64,000 nucleotides of DNA from Spongiibacter sp. IMCC21906 (GTDB lineage Bacteria > Pseudomonadota > Gammaproteobacteria > Pseudomonadales > Spongiibacteraceae), in NCBI RefSeq assembly GCF_001010805.1, contig NZ_CP011477.1, positions 2,371,001 to 2,435,000 of the forward strand, written 5' to 3'. Shown here piece by piece: positions 19,313 through 28,891 of this stretch; positions within the stretch are counted from its first letter, which is position 1; each line of letters begins with the position of its first letter. Made by a program: the position numbers and the translations under genes. Under the pieces are notes generated by a model. That model saw only the letters and a program-made list of their open reading frames with translations. It was not told the origin of the DNA and did not search any database.

Positions 19313-20167
19313 TCAATCAAAAACGACGGTTTTATTTCCATGAACCACAACACGGCTCTCTAAATGGTTTCGCAACGCTCTGGCCAGCACCGCTTTTTCG
19401 ACATCTTTACCCAATCGCACCATATCATCTTTGCTATGGCGGTGATTCACACGAATGACATCTTGCTCAATGATGGGACCTTCATCGAGGGTTTCTGTCA
19501 CATAATGGCTGGTCGCGCCAATAAGCTTCACCCCCCGATCAAATGCCTTTTGATAGGGATTGGCACCAATAAATGAAGGAAGAAAACTATGATGGATATT
19601 AATCATGTTACCGGGGAAAGCCGCACAAAACTCCGGTGGGATAATCTGCATATATCGGGCGAGCACCACACAATCGGCCTTGGCGTCCAAGGTCAGCTGC
19701 ATAATCTGCCGATGGGCTTCAGCCTTAGTTTCTGGGCTAATGGGCACGTACTTAAAAGGAATACCATGCCACTCCACCATGCTGCGCAAATTTTCATGAT
19801 TGCTGATGACACAGGGAATATCGCACTCTAACTCACCGCTATGCCAGCGATGTAAAATATCGGCAATACAATGGGAGGCATGACTGGCCAAAATCACCAC
19901 TCGGCGCCTCACCTTAGAATCTACCAATTGCCATTGCATATCATAAGAATCAGCAATTTTTTTAAAGCCGTCGCAAAATGCCTCCACGCCAGAGGTTAAC
20001 GACGCGGCACGAATCTCGTTGCGCATAAAAAACCAATTACTTTCAGCATCCGCATGGTAATTGGCTTCGGTTAGCCAGCCACCCTGGTCCGCCACATACT
20101 GGCTAACCCGGGCGACAATACCGACCCGGTCAGGGCAACTGATGACCAGTCTTAAGGTGTGTTCCAT
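19313..20167 (-). CDS. purU: Formyltetrahydrofolate deformylase PurU
   Basis: 284 residues, family length. An N-terminal ACT domain (LVISCPDRVGIVARVSQYV) precedes a formyltransferase-fold catalytic domain with NIHHSFLPSF and the GATSHYVTETLDEGPII segment that carries the catalytic His and Asp. PurU hydrolyses 10-formyl-THF to formate and THF, feeding PurT-dependent purine synthesis and balancing the one-carbon pool. It lies 14 nt after the SPFH gene, so it may be transcribed with it although no functional link is evident. Confidence 0.96.
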   Translation of the reverse strand: MEHTLRLVISCPDRVGIVARVSQYVADQGGWLTEANYHADAESNWFFMRNEIRAASLTSGVEAFCDGFKKIADSYDMQWQLVDSKVRRRVVILASHASHCIADILHRWHSGELECDIPCVISNHENLRSMVEWHGIPFKYVPISPETKAEAHRQIMQLTLDAKADCVVLARYMQIIPPEFCAAFPGNMINIHHSFLPSFIGANPYQKAFDRGVKLIGATSHYVTETLDEGPIIEQDVIRVNHRHSKDDMVRLGKDVEKAVLARALRNHLESRVVVHGNKTVVFD

Positions 20168-20181
20168 AACAAATTTTGATC

Positions 20182-21030
20182 CTAGGTCTTATTCAACATG
20201 CCTCGCAGCGCTTGCGGCAAATCTGCGGGCAACACTAAGGTTTTGGTATTGTTTGAGCTAGCTAACTCAATAAGCGCATCGGCATATTTTTCACCCAGCA
20301 AATAGAGCGCGGGAAGCTCTTCACCTTTTACCGCCTGTGACACGACCTCAATGGCCGCACCGCTGGCTTTAGCTAACACAACTTGTGCTTGGGCATCGCG
20401 ACGGGAGGCCTCGAGCCGACCTTCGGCTTCTAAAATGGCAGCTTGTTTTTCGCCCTCGGCCTTGGTGACTGCCGCCCGACGCTGGCGCTCAGCGGCGGCT
20501 TGTTCTTCCATAGCTCGCTGCATGGTATCAGAGGGGCTGATGTCCTGAATTTCCACTGTTTTAAGGGTAATCCCCCAGTCGGAAATATCGTCCGAAATCG
20601 CCGCTTTAAGTTTAGCTTTTATCTGATCTCGGGAGGATAAGGCGGAATCCAACGACATTTCACCCACAATCGAACGCAAGGTGGTCTGCACCAAATTCTG
20701 AATAGCAATAATATAATCTTCAACCCCGTATACCGCCTTCTCTGGGGACACAATATTGATATACGCCACCGCATTAGCAATGATGACGGCATTGTCTTCG
20801 GTAATAACTTCCTGAGAGGGAATATCCAACACAATGTCTTTGGTAGTTATTTTGTAAGCGACCTTATCGATATAAGGAATAATAAAATTCAGGCCCGGTG
20901 TTAATGTGCTGTGATACTTACCCAAACGCTGCACAATGTGTTTACTGCCTTGAGGAACGGTGCAAACCCCCATTGCCACGGTGACAATAATCATCACCAC
21001 CAAGGCACCCGTTATTGCCAGACCTTCCAT
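20182..21030 (-). CDS. SPFH/band 7 membrane protein (QmcA/slipin-like)
   Basis: 282 residues: one N-terminal membrane span (about 5-25), the SPFH domain (about 27-190, with VPQGSKHIVQRLGKY and PGLNFIIPYIDKV), then an Ala/Glu-rich coiled coil (about 190-225) and a C-terminal tail. Proteins of this class form large oligomeric membrane scaffolds similar to E. coli QmcA and often interact with FtsH or other membrane enzymes. The upstream NfeD gene, 25 bp away, is its normal genomic partner. Confidence 0.9.
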   Translation of the reverse strand: MEGLAITGALVVMIIVTVAMGVCTVPQGSKHIVQRLGKYHSTLTPGLNFIIPYIDKVAYKITTKDIVLDIPSQEVITEDNAVIIANAVAYINIVSPEKAVYGVEDYIIAIQNLVQTTLRSIVGEMSLDSALSSRDQIKAKLKAAISDDISDWGITLKTVEIQDISPSDTMQRAMEEQAAAERQRRAAVTKAEGEKQAAILEAEGRLEASRRDAQAQVVLAKASGAAIEVVSQAVKGEELPALYLLGEKYADALIELASSNNTKTLVLPADLPQALRGMLNKT

Positions 21031-21055
21031 ATCTTAAGTCTCTAAATGAATGAAC

Positions 21056-21517
21056 TTACTCAGCGTGTTTAACAATCAGCTTATTACCCGACAAGTCCTC
21101 TACTAGTAGCTTATCACCTACCTCAATGGGGTCATTGCAAATAAAGGCCCATTCTTCGCTGCCCAACATCGGCACAGAAAACCGCATAATGCCATGACCA
21201 AACTTGCTACCTTTATTAATCACCATACCCTGTTGACCCACCACCTGCTCTCGGGCCATACCAGCGAGGCTTTTATTCTTCATTTTGGGATGCACATATT
21301 TAAACCAAATAAACAGATCCAACGCTGATAACAGCCCCCAGAGTAGCAACTGCCAAACAAAATCCAACGGCACCACCGCGATAACCAAACCAACAGCAAC
21401 CGCACTGGCGCCAAACCACAACATCACAAAACTGGGCACAAAGATTTCGCTAGAGACCAAAAGCAGCCCTAGTACCATCCAGTGCCAATACGCGATATGC
21501 GCGTTTAACCAAGCCAT
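21056..21517 (-). CDS. NfeD family membrane protein
   Basis: 153 residues: a short N-terminus, about three to four hydrophobic segments (residues 10-85), and a C-terminal OB-fold-like soluble domain (about 90-150, with [14 protein letters not shown] and [16 protein letters not shown]). NfeD proteins of the short YbbJ type pair with SPFH proteins. It is the first gene of the leftward nfeD-SPFH-purU run and is divergent from ygiQ. Confidence 0.88.
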   Translation of the reverse strand: MAWLNAHIAYWHWMVLGLLLVSSEIFVPSFVMLWFGASAVAVGLVIAVVPLDFVWQLLLWGLLSALDLFIWFKYVHPKMKNKSLAGMAREQVVGQQGMVINKGSKFGHGIMRFSVPMLGSEEWAFICNDPIEVGDKLLVEDLSGNKLIVKHAE

Positions 21518-21682
21518 CTAACACTCCCGCAGTACATCTGCCGCAAAAGAATAGCTTATGCCGCCACGGAGTGCACCCACGGCAAATACGCAGAACCAAT
21601 AAATACCCACGAGGACTCTGCAGTAGGACGGGGGATGCTGTACAATACGCAATTGCCATTTCGCACTCTCCATCAGGTCGCC

Positions 21683-23854
21683 ATGTCTACCAACCCGTCT
21701 GCTAATTCGTCCCCCACCCCGCTTTATAGCTATCGTCGCTATTGGGCAGAATGCTTCGGTGAGGCAAAATTTCTTCCCACCAGTAGAGAAGAAATGGACG
21801 CATTGGGCTGGGATAGCTGCGATGTTATTGTTGTGACTGGCGACGCCTATGTTGACCACCCCAGCTTTGGCATGGCGGTGATTGGTCGCGTACTGGAGGC
21901 CCAGGGCTTTCGAGTTGGCATTATCGCCCAACCGGACTGGCAGTCCGCTGACCCGTTTAAAATCCTCGGTAAACCGAATCTGTTTTTTGGCGTTGCCGCT
22001 GGCAACATGGATTCGATGATCAATCGCTACACCGCAGATCGCCGACTCAGGCACGACGATGCTTACTCACCGGACAACCAAGGTGGCCAACGGCCAGACC
22101 GGGCTGTAATTGTTTACTCCCAACGCTGCCGCGAAGCCTATAAAGATGTACCCATTGTGATTGGCTCCATTGAAGCCAGTCTCAGACGCATTGCTCACTA
22201 CGATTACTGGAGCGACAAAGTCCGCCGTTCTATTTTATTAGACGCCCGCGCGGACATTCTTTTATACGGCAATGCCGAACGAGCTATTGTCGATGTTGCT
22301 CACCGCCTGTCACGGGGCGAGCAAGTTGCTGATATTCAAGATTTACGGGGCACGGCTTTTGTTCGCAAAGCCCCACCAGCAGGCTGGACAGTGATCAACT
22401 CCAGCACCGTGGATACGCCTGGACCGGTAGAACCGATAACCAGTCCCTATGTCGATACCACCGCTACGCCAGAATGTGACAAATCCCAGCAAGAGGCCGC
22501 CGCAGAAACAGACGTCCAAACAGTTCGCATTCTTGACCCGCGAAATGCTCGCAAACATAACAGCCCACCAGAAACCACCGTCATTCGCCTGCCCGACTAC
22601 GAGACAGTTAAATCTGACCCGGTGAGCTACGCCCATGCGGCCCGGGTGCTGCATTTGGAAACCAACCCCGGCAATGCCCGAGCACTTATCCAACGTCACG
22701 GCGATCAAGAGGTCTGGCTAAATCCACCACCGATCCCGCTTACCACTGACGAATTGGACTGGGTGTTTGAACTGCCCTACCAGCGTAAGCCCCATCCTCG
22801 TTATGGCCAGGCCAAAATCCCCGCCTACGATATGATTCGCTTCTCGGTGAACATCATGCGCGGCTGTTTTGGCGGCTGTAGCTTTTGCTCAATTACCGAG
22901 CATGAAGGCCGTATTATCCAAAGCCGCTCAGAAGAGTCCATCGTTAAAGAAGTAGAAAAAATCCGCGATCAAACCCCGGCGTTTACTGGTGTGATCTCAG
23001 ACCTGGGTGGCCCCACCGCCAATATGTGGCGACTGACCTGCAAGAGCAAAGAGATTGAGGAAAACTGTCGACGCTTATCCTGTGTATATCCCGGCATCTG
23101 TAAGAACCTCGACACCGACCAAAGCCCCTTAATCGGTTTATACCGAAAAGTCAGAGAGCTGGACGGCGTTAAAAAAGTTTTGATAGCCTCAGGACTGCGA
23201 TACGACTTAGCGGTAGAAACCCCTGAATATGTCAAAGAGCTGGTGACTCACCATGTGGGAGGCTATTTAAAAATTGCCCCCGAGCACTCAGAAAATAGCC
23301 CGCTATCTAAAATGATGAAACCCGGCATGGGCAGCTATGACCGCTTTAAAGCCATGTTCGAAAAATTCTCCAAGCAGGCTGGCAAAGAGCAATACCTGAT
23401 CCCCTATTTTATCGCTGCCCATCCCGGCACTCGCGATGAAGACATGATGAACCTGGCCTTATGGCTAAAGCAAAATGGCTTTAGAGCCGATCAAGTACAG
23501 GCTTTTTATCCCTCGCCAATGGCCAACGCCACTGCGATGTATTACTCGGGGAAAAACCCACTCCGTAAAGTCACCCGCAATAGCGAAGACGTCTTTAGCG
23601 CCAAAGGGCTAAAACAACGGCGTCTACATAAAGCCTACCTGCGCTACCACGACCCTGAAGGCTGGCCATCACTACGGGAATCCCTATTAAAAATGGGTCG
23701 TAGAGACCTTATCGGCTATGGCAAAAAGCATTTAGTGCCACCAAAACAACCGGTCAACTGGACACCCAAAAAGGGCGCACCCAAAAACAAACCCGGCAAT
23801 GGTCGTCGTCTGTTAACCCAGCACACAGGTCTACCACCTCGCAAAACGCAATAA
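21683..23854 (+). CDS. ygiQ: YgiQ family radical SAM protein
   Basis: 723 residues from the ATG at 21683, which has AGGT upstream; the longer frame from 21635 lacks a site. The N-terminal UPF0313 domain ([19 protein letters not shown]) precedes a radical SAM core with the cluster motif C-x3-C-x2-C at residues 395-402 (CFGGCSFC). The C-terminal third is typical of YgiQ ([18 protein letters not shown]), ending in a basic low-complexity tail. The chemistry is unassigned for the family. About 120 residues (roughly 210-330) between the N-terminal domain and the SAM core are unusually variable-looking, probably an insertion. Confidence 0.93.
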   Translation: MSTNPSANSSPTPLYSYRRYWAECFGEAKFLPTSREEMDALGWDSCDVIVVTGDAYVDHPSFGMAVIGRVLEAQGFRVGIIAQPDWQSADPFKILGKPNLFFGVAAGNMDSMINRYTADRRLRHDDAYSPDNQGGQRPDRAVIVYSQRCREAYKDVPIVIGSIEASLRRIAHYDYWSDKVRRSILLDARADILLYGNAERAIVDVAHRLSRGEQVADIQDLRGTAFVRKAPPAGWTVINSSTVDTPGPVEPITSPYVDTTATPECDKSQQEAAAETDVQTVRILDPRNARKHNSPPETTVIRLPDYETVKSDPVSYAHAARVLHLETNPGNARALIQRHGDQEVWLNPPPIPLTTDELDWVFELPYQRKPHPRYGQAKIPAYDMIRFSVNIMRGCFGGCSFCSITEHEGRIIQSRSEESIVKEVEKIRDQTPAFTGVISDLGGPTANMWRLTCKSKEIEENCRRLSCVYPGICKNLDTDQSPLIGLYRKVRELDGVKKVLIASGLRYDLAVETPEYVKELVTHHVGGYLKIAPEHSENSPLSKMMKPGMGSYDRFKAMFEKFSKQAGKEQYLIPYFIAAHPGTRDEDMMNLALWLKQNGFRADQVQAFYPSPMANATAMYYSGKNPLRKVTRNSEDVFSAKGLKQRRLHKAYLRYHDPEGWPSLRESLLKMGRRDLIGYGKKHLVPPKQPVNWTPKKGAPKNKPGNGRRLLTQHTGLPPRKTQ

Positions 23855-23907
23855 AAAGTTCATATTTTAGCGAGGAAAAGGCTTTATATGCCGCTGGCGA
23901 GTGTGTA

Positions 23908-23913
23908 TATAAT
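23908..23913 (+). promoter_or_regulatory. Candidate -10 element for the cold-shock gene
   Basis: A perfect TATAAT hexamer lies about 140 nt before the csp start codon. There is no clear -35. If used, it would give a leader of roughly 135 nt, the length usual for cold-shock mRNAs that regulate their own translation by structure. The nonamer GCCGCTGGC occurs twice around it. Confidence 0.35.
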
Positions 23914-24054
23914 TAAGCCGCTGGCAAATAGATGCAGCTTGGTTTTATGTAAAAGCACCACGAAGTCGTTTTAAGTACCTCGTTCTGTTTCATAAGTACC
24001 CTGCCTATCTCTGCTCATGCAATTCAAGGTATAAACCATAACGAGGTTATCAAC

Positions 24055-24261
24055 ATGGCTAAAAGCACTGGCAAAGTTAAGTGGTTCAACGAGACAAAAG
24101 GATTCGGTTTTATTGAGCAGGATTCTGGTCCAGACGTGTTTGTTCATTTCAGCGCCATCAGCGGCAGTGGTTTTAAAACACTGGCAGAAGGCCAAGCTGT
24201 AGAATTTGAAGTACAAACAGGACAAAAAGGCCCACAAGCCGCCGACGTCACCGTTCTGTAA
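24055..24261 (+). CDS. CspA family cold-shock protein
   Basis: 68 residues, the usual size. RNP1 (KGFGFIE) and RNP2 (VFVHF) are intact within the canonical [16 protein letters not shown] start. It binds single-stranded RNA/DNA as an RNA chaperone. It is monocistronic: a long upstream leader and a strong terminator at 24285-24318 flank it. Which paralogue it is (cold-inducible or constitutive) cannot be decided from one gene. Confidence 0.95.
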   Translation: MAKSTGKVKWFNETKGFGFIEQDSGPDVFVHFSAISGSGFKTLAEGQAVEFEVQTGQKGPQAADVTVL

Positions 24262-24284
24262 CCTGTAAGCACCCCGTCCAACTC

Positions 24285-24318
24285 TGGGAGTCACGCGATT
24301 TGTCGACTCCCATATTTT
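24285..24318 (+). terminator. Rho-independent terminator of the cold-shock gene
   Basis: TGGGAGTC (24285-24292) pairs perfectly with GACTCCCA (24305-24312) around a 12-nt loop, followed by a T-rich tail (TATTTTT). It lies 24 nt after the stop codon. Confidence 0.85.
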
Positions 24319-24534
24319 TCATTACGTCAAAGCAAACGCGCTCACCCTTCTAGCTCGTCTACTGCCTTTTTATTTATCTGCGCCAACTGTCCTTCTTTTT
24401 CTTCTCCCTATAAATTTGCCTCCGCTGCAAATCGCAATGGCACAACACTTCCAGACAAATAGGCAAAACTTTTTCGAGACTGATAAGAAAATTGCATTAT
24501 CATAACGCCTATCTTTATTTCATAGACCCTTTAT

Positions 24535-25065
24535 ATGAATCGGCTATTGCTCGTCACACTCCTCTCGTTACTGTGTAGCTTGGCCCACTCGGCAGAGTAC
24601 AACAAACATGAATGGCGACTAGGGCTACTAGCGCATAATAAAGGACCCATTGCCAGCGAGACTGAAGACGGCCCTGATATCAATATTGCGTATCATTACT
24701 TAATGAAAGCATATTCATGGGGTGGCGCCTTCGCGCATGGCGGTGCAGTTATTAACCTTGCCGACGGCACCAGCTACGTTTACACCGGCTTAAATACCCA
24801 GATTCCCTTCGGCGAGTCACCATTTTTCTTTGAAGTAGGCGGCGGCTTTGCAATACATGATGGTGACTTAGAAAAGAAATCCAAAGAACGAAGAGAAATG
24901 GGCTCGCGGGTACTGTTTCATTTCGAAAGCAGTTTTGGCTATAACTTTAACAATGGTATGTCGCTAAGCTTCTTCTTTGACCATATTTCTAATGGCAGCA
25001 TTTTAAATGACGACGACAATAAAGGCTTAGATACTTACGGCTTAAGACTGGGCTATAGCTACTAA
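24535..25065 (+). CDS. PagL-like outer-membrane acyloxyacyl hydrolase homologue
   Basis: 176 residues with a signal peptide (cleavage near AHS-AEY) and an alternating beta-barrel pattern ending in an aromatic residue (GYSY). The segment FFEVGGGFAIHDGD and the DHISNG motif match the PagL/lipid A 3-O-deacylase family, in which His and Ser of H-x-S-N are catalytic. The usual downstream acidic residue is not a Glu here (DDDNKGLD), so activity on lipid A is uncertain. The last codons (Tyr-Ser-Tyr-stop) are the first unit of a 16-bp tandem array. Confidence 0.75.
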   Translation: MNRLLLVTLLSLLCSLAHSAEYNKHEWRLGLLAHNKGPIASETEDGPDINIAYHYLMKAYSWGGAFAHGGAVINLADGTSYVYTGLNTQIPFGESPFFFEVGGGFAIHDGDLEKKSKERREMGSRVLFHFESSFGYNFNNGMSLSFFFDHISNGSILNDDDNKGLDTYGLRLGYSY

Positions 25066-25117
25066 GATCTATAGCTACTAAGATCTATAGCTACTAAGAT
25101 TGATAGCGACCAAGATC
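25054..25117 (+). repeat. 16-bp tandem repeat at the 3' end of the PagL-like gene
   Basis: The unit TATAGCTACTAAGATC is repeated: copies 1 and 2 (25054-25069, 25070-25085) are identical, copy 3 (25086-25101) differs at its last base, and copy 4 (25102-25117) is degenerate. The first copy contains the final codons and stop of the gene, so the array duplicates the gene terminus. Because 16 is not a multiple of 3, later copies are out of frame. Confidence 0.92.
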
Positions 25118-25139
25118 CAAGCAATCAAGCTAAATGAAT

Positions 25140-25175
25140 AGGGCCTGGGTTATTACCAGCTAGTTAACAGGCCCT
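25140..25175. terminator. Bidirectional hairpin between PagL-like gene and rlmKL
   Basis: AGGGCCTG (25140-25147) and CAGGCCCT (25168-25175) form a perfect 8-bp stem around a 20-nt loop between two convergent genes. The flanks are A/T-rich (AAATA on the right) but lack a long T-run. Confidence 0.6.
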
Positions 25176-25186
25176 AAATACATTCA

Positions 25187-27355
25187 TTACGCTTTATGGC
25201 GTATAAACCAGCAAAAGTGAATCGCTTTGCTGCGCCCTTTAAAGTCTTCATCTAAAGACCAGCGACAACGGTCTTCAATATCAAATTGTTCGTTCAAGTC
25301 AGCATCTAAAACGAAGTCGCGTTTATTGGTGGAAAATATCAATACGCCTTCTTTATCCAGACGCGCCATACTCGCCGCAATTAAATCCGCGTGATCACGT
25401 TGGGTATCTAACACCCCTTCCATTCGTTTTGAATTAGAGAATGTTGGCGGGTCCAGCAAAATCAGATCGTACTGTTCTTTGCAGTTGGCCAACCACTGCA
25501 CACAATCGCCCTGCTCTGTGCGATGCCTGGCATCACTCAAACCATTCAAGGCCAAATTATTTTTGGCCCACTGTAAATACGTGTGGGACATATCTACAGA
25601 GGTTGTGTGTTTTGCGCCCCCGACACCGGCTTGAACACTGGCCACGGCGGTATAGCAAAATAAGTTTAAGAAGCGCTTTCCCTTTGCCATTTTGGCAATT
25701 TCCAAACGCACAGGCCGATGGTCCAAAAATAACCCGGTATCTAAAAAGTCCTTTAAATTGATCAATACCGTCGCCGCGCCTTCTTTTACCTCTAGATACT
25801 GATTCTCTTGTTCACGGCGTTGATATTGTTTTGTGCCCTTTTGCCGCCGCCGTTCTTTAATCGCGATTTGTCGTTCATCACAGTCAAATACTTCGGCGCA
25901 AGCCTGTACCACATCCCGCAACCGGCGCTGGGTATCTTCTTCCGGTATTGACGCCGGTGCTGCGTATTCAGAGATATGAATATTGCCCTGGTAGTCATCA
26001 ATAGCCACTGCGTATTCCGGCATATCGGCGTCATAAACCCGGTAGCAATGCACCTCATTTTTGCGTTTCCACTTCGCCATGCGCTTAATATTTTTTCGCA
26101 GCCGATTGGCAAACATTTGACCACCGGGGCTCAATGCCGGTCTTGCTCGGCTTATCTCACCCGGCGCTGAATGTTGATCAACAAAGGAATCCGATTGAAT
26201 ATCAAACAACAATAGCTTGGAGGCAATTTCACCATTTAAAAATTGATACTGACGGCCACTTTTAATACCCATGCGCTTGCCCAACTCTGGGTTGCCGGTA
26301 AAAACGGCGCCCCGCCAACCGACAAAATCTCGCTTCATAGCGCTGCCCAAGCTGCGATAAAGGTGGCTTAACTCCGCCTCATCACCCAAGCGTTCGCCAT
26401 AGGGCGGATTACAAATAAGCAGTCCCTCAGGGGCATCGGTATTCGGCAGGCTTAAGCTTGCCAACTCCTGCCGAACAACCGTGGCATATGAATTCAAACC
26501 CGCCCTGGCAATATTCTGCCGAGCAATCGCCGCCGTTTTGCCGTTGGCATCAAAACCCAAAATCGGTGGAAACTGCCGTGTTAACGCCAGGTCTCGTTCT
26601 ACGCATGCTTGCTCTATAAGCGCGAGCCACTGGGAGGCATCGTGCTTTAACCACCCTTCAAACCCCCAGTATTTTCGGTCTAGACCTGGCGCTATCCCCA
26701 TTGCCATCATCGCCCCCTCAATCAAGAAGGTACCGGAGCCGCACATAGGGTCTAATAGCGCACCGCCACGACTGGCAATACCCGGCCAATCGGCGCGAAG
26801 CAATAACGCGGCGGCAAGATTCTCCTTTAGCGGTGCCATGCCACCGTCAAGACGGTAACCCCGTCGATGTAAGCTATCGCCACTGAGATCGATAGCGACA
26901 GTAACTTCACCTTTTCTCAGCCGGATATTTAACTTCAGGTCCGGGGATTGTTTAACAATAGAAGGGCGATCCAGGCCCGCTTCCAGAAAACGGTCAACGA
27001 CAGCGTCCTTACAGCGCAGAGCACCAAAATGACTATTGCGTATCGCGCCGCTGCGGCCACTGAAATCCACCAGTAGGCTTGCGCCTGCTGCCAGGTGCTC
27101 AGTCCAGTTCACCGCTTTTACGCCTTCATACAAGGTATTATCATCAGGAGCCGTGAAACGCGACAACACCAGCAACAGTCGATTGGCTAAGCGAGACCAC
27201 AGACAAAACCGATACGCATTTTCCAAACTGCCCTGCAATATCACTGCACCCACAGTTTCTTTTTCAAACTGCATCCCCAGCTGACGGGCTTCTTCTTGTA
27301 ACAAGCCTTCCAGGCCTTTTGGGCATGTCGCTTGAAACGTAAATACTTCTTTCAT
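25187..27355 (-). CDS. rlmL: 23S rRNA methyltransferase RlmKL (bifunctional)
   Basis: 722 residues, slightly longer than the E. coli enzyme. The N-terminus is a THUMP domain. A first methyltransferase domain follows (RlmL, m2G2445) with LLDPMCGSGTFLIEGA and the catalytic LLICNPPYGERLG. A second domain (RlmK, m7G2069) has LFCYTAVASVQAG and LILLDPPTFSNS. The fusion is the normal gammaproteobacterial form. It acts on nascent large-subunit rRNA. It is a single gene with convergent and divergent neighbours. Confidence 0.96.
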   Translation of the reverse strand: MKEVFTFQATCPKGLEGLLQEEARQLGMQFEKETVGAVILQGSLENAYRFCLWSRLANRLLLVLSRFTAPDDNTLYEGVKAVNWTEHLAAGASLLVDFSGRSGAIRNSHFGALRCKDAVVDRFLEAGLDRPSIVKQSPDLKLNIRLRKGEVTVAIDLSGDSLHRRGYRLDGGMAPLKENLAAALLLRADWPGIASRGGALLDPMCGSGTFLIEGAMMAMGIAPGLDRKYWGFEGWLKHDASQWLALIEQACVERDLALTRQFPPILGFDANGKTAAIARQNIARAGLNSYATVVRQELASLSLPNTDAPEGLLICNPPYGERLGDEAELSHLYRSLGSAMKRDFVGWRGAVFTGNPELGKRMGIKSGRQYQFLNGEIASKLLLFDIQSDSFVDQHSAPGEISRARPALSPGGQMFANRLRKNIKRMAKWKRKNEVHCYRVYDADMPEYAVAIDDYQGNIHISEYAAPASIPEEDTQRRLRDVVQACAEVFDCDERQIAIKERRRQKGTKQYQRREQENQYLEVKEGAATVLINLKDFLDTGLFLDHRPVRLEIAKMAKGKRFLNLFCYTAVASVQAGVGGAKHTTSVDMSHTYLQWAKNNLALNGLSDARHRTEQGDCVQWLANCKEQYDLILLDPPTFSNSKRMEGVLDTQRDHADLIAASMARLDKEGVLIFSTNKRDFVLDADLNEQFDIEDRCRWSLDEDFKGRSKAIHFCWFIRHKA

Positions 27356-27799
27356 GAATTCTCAATACCTTGGGCAATGCGCCGCGATGCTACAAATCGA
27401 TCACTAAGTTACAAACTGAGCGCGTTGCCGCGCGTTCAAAAAGACTGTTTTGTATCATAAGCAATTATTTGAAAATGACCTTTAAACAGGGTCCGTAAAA
27501 AATACCTATACACTAAAGAAAAATTCTTTTACTTACAGAACCTTAACGCTATATATAAAAGCCATCTAAAGGGGCGGCGTTTTATAAGAATTTGGTCCTC
27601 GACGACCATTGTTAAAATTTGATTACATAAGGATTCGTTTCTCTGGCAACCCCTGCTGGCGAAACTGATAAGGCCCAAGGAGCAGTAATACAAGGAGCCA
27701 TGGTACAAGAAGCAATTGCTTAAACAGTAACTCCAGAAAACAATGGTACGAGCTTTTCGAAAGCAACACGTTGAAAAAAATACCGGAGGCATTTGCCCT
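27356..27799. other. Long leader/intergenic region before rmf
   Basis: 444 bp between rlmKL and rmf. AT-rich in its first half, so promoters for both genes are likely here, but none is distinct enough to place. Close to rmf, three 15-nt units beginning CAAG(G/A)AGC (27676-27690, 27691-27705, 27706-27720) follow one another. They lie in an open frame ending in TAA at 27721, without a good start codon. No other gene-like frame is convincing. Confidence 0.45.
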
Positions 27800-28003
27800 A
27801 TGAAAAGACAGAAACGCGATATGACCGAGCGCGCTTACCAACGTGGTTACACCGCAGGCATATCTGGCAGAACCAAAGAATGTTGCCCCCACAATCAGGA
27901 TCAACTCAAACAAGAGTGGATAACTGGCTGGCGCGAAGGTCGCAACGATCATTGGGATGGACTCAGTACTGCTGCTGCATTGCAAAAACAAGCGTTTCAC
28001 TAG
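27800..28003 (+). CDS. rmf: Ribosome modulation factor RMF
   Basis: 67 residues from the ATG at 27800, preceded by GGAGG at 10 nt. MKRQKRD followed by ERAYQRGYTAGISGR, the cysteine in CCPH and the WITGWREGR segment are the RMF signature. The E. coli protein has 55 residues; this one has a longer C-terminal tail. RMF binds the 30S subunit and drives 100S dimer formation (ribosome hibernation) in stationary phase. The frame extends 19 codons upstream, but those residues are unlike the family. Confidence 0.95.
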   Translation: MKRQKRDMTERAYQRGYTAGISGRTKECCPHNQDQLKQEWITGWREGRNDHWDGLSTAAALQKQAFH

Positions 28004-28022
28004 CCCCATCGTACACTAGGAG

Positions 28023-28050
28023 AAAGACCCCTAAATGGGGTCTTTTTTTT
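28023..28050 (+). terminator. Rho-independent terminator of rmf
   Basis: AAAGACCCC (28023-28031) pairs perfectly with GGGGTCTTT (28037-28045) around a 5-nt loop, followed by more Ts (eight in a row to 28050). It lies 19 nt after the stop. Confidence 0.95.
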
Positions 28051-28084
28051 GCTTGTTTTTTGGCTATCTTTTACGGCAAATGCA

Positions 28085-28891
28085 TTAGCGCTTTCTACTG
28101 TCGTGACGACGTGTTTTAGTCGCCACAGGCGTTTCCAAAACAGGCATCTCCATATTGGCCATGCCATAAATATCGCTAATTTCCTGGGTATTTAGCTCAG
28201 TCCACTGACCAACCTTGACCTTGGACGGAATAAACACCGAACCGTAACGCACCCGTTTGAGGCGATTCACCTGCAAGCCCTGAGACTCCCAAAGCCTGCG
28301 TACCTCACGGTTACGACCTTCCATAATCACCACGTAATACCAGTGATTGATGCCCTCACCACCGCCATCGACAACGTCGGTGAACTTTGCCACACCATCG
28401 TCCAGCTGCACACCATCGACCAAGCTCTGAAGATTTTCTTCTGTGGCATTCCCCATCACCCGACAGAGATACTCACGCTCAATCACGGTAGAAGGATGCA
28501 TAAGCTTATTTGCCAACTCACCGTCGGTCGTAAACAACAGCAAGCCTGTAGTATTAAAATCTAAACGGCCCACACAGACCCAGCGCTCACCTTGCAGCGC
28601 GGGTAGACGATCAAACACTGAGCGGCGACCTTCCGGGTCTTTGCGGCTACAAATCTCGCCTTCTGGCTTGTTGTATAACAACACTCTGGGCATAGCCGAT
28701 TTAGCAGCTGCAGCTTTCACCGGTTTGCCATCTACCTTAATCTTGGCTTCGCTGGTCACTCTATCGCCTAAGGTGGCGGTTTTACCGTTGACGCTAACCC
28801 GGCCATCGGAGATAACACGCTCCATTTCTCTTCGTGATCCTAGCCCGGCCCGCGCAAGAACTTTTTGAAGTTTTTCATCCGCGAGACTCAT
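28085..28891 (-). CDS. rluB: 23S rRNA pseudouridine(2605) synthase RluB
   Basis: 268 residues. An N-terminal S4 RNA-binding domain ([20 protein letters not shown]) precedes the RsuA-type catalytic domain with [19 protein letters not shown], where the Asp is the nucleophile, and [16 protein letters not shown]. The C-terminus is a short basic tail. RluB modifies U2605 of 23S rRNA. Its ATG overlaps the scpB stop by 4 nt (ATGA), and the scpA-scpB-rluB order is widespread in proteobacteria. Confidence 0.95.
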   Translation of the reverse strand: MSLADEKLQKVLARAGLGSRREMERVISDGRVSVNGKTATLGDRVTSEAKIKVDGKPVKAAAAKSAMPRVLLYNKPEGEICSRKDPEGRRSVFDRLPALQGERWVCVGRLDFNTTGLLLFTTDGELANKLMHPSTVIEREYLCRVMGNATEENLQSLVDGVQLDDGVAKFTDVVDGGGEGINHWYYVVIMEGRNREVRRLWESQGLQVNRLKRVRYGSVFIPSKVKVGQWTELNTQEISDIYGMANMEMPVLETPVATKTRRHDSRKR

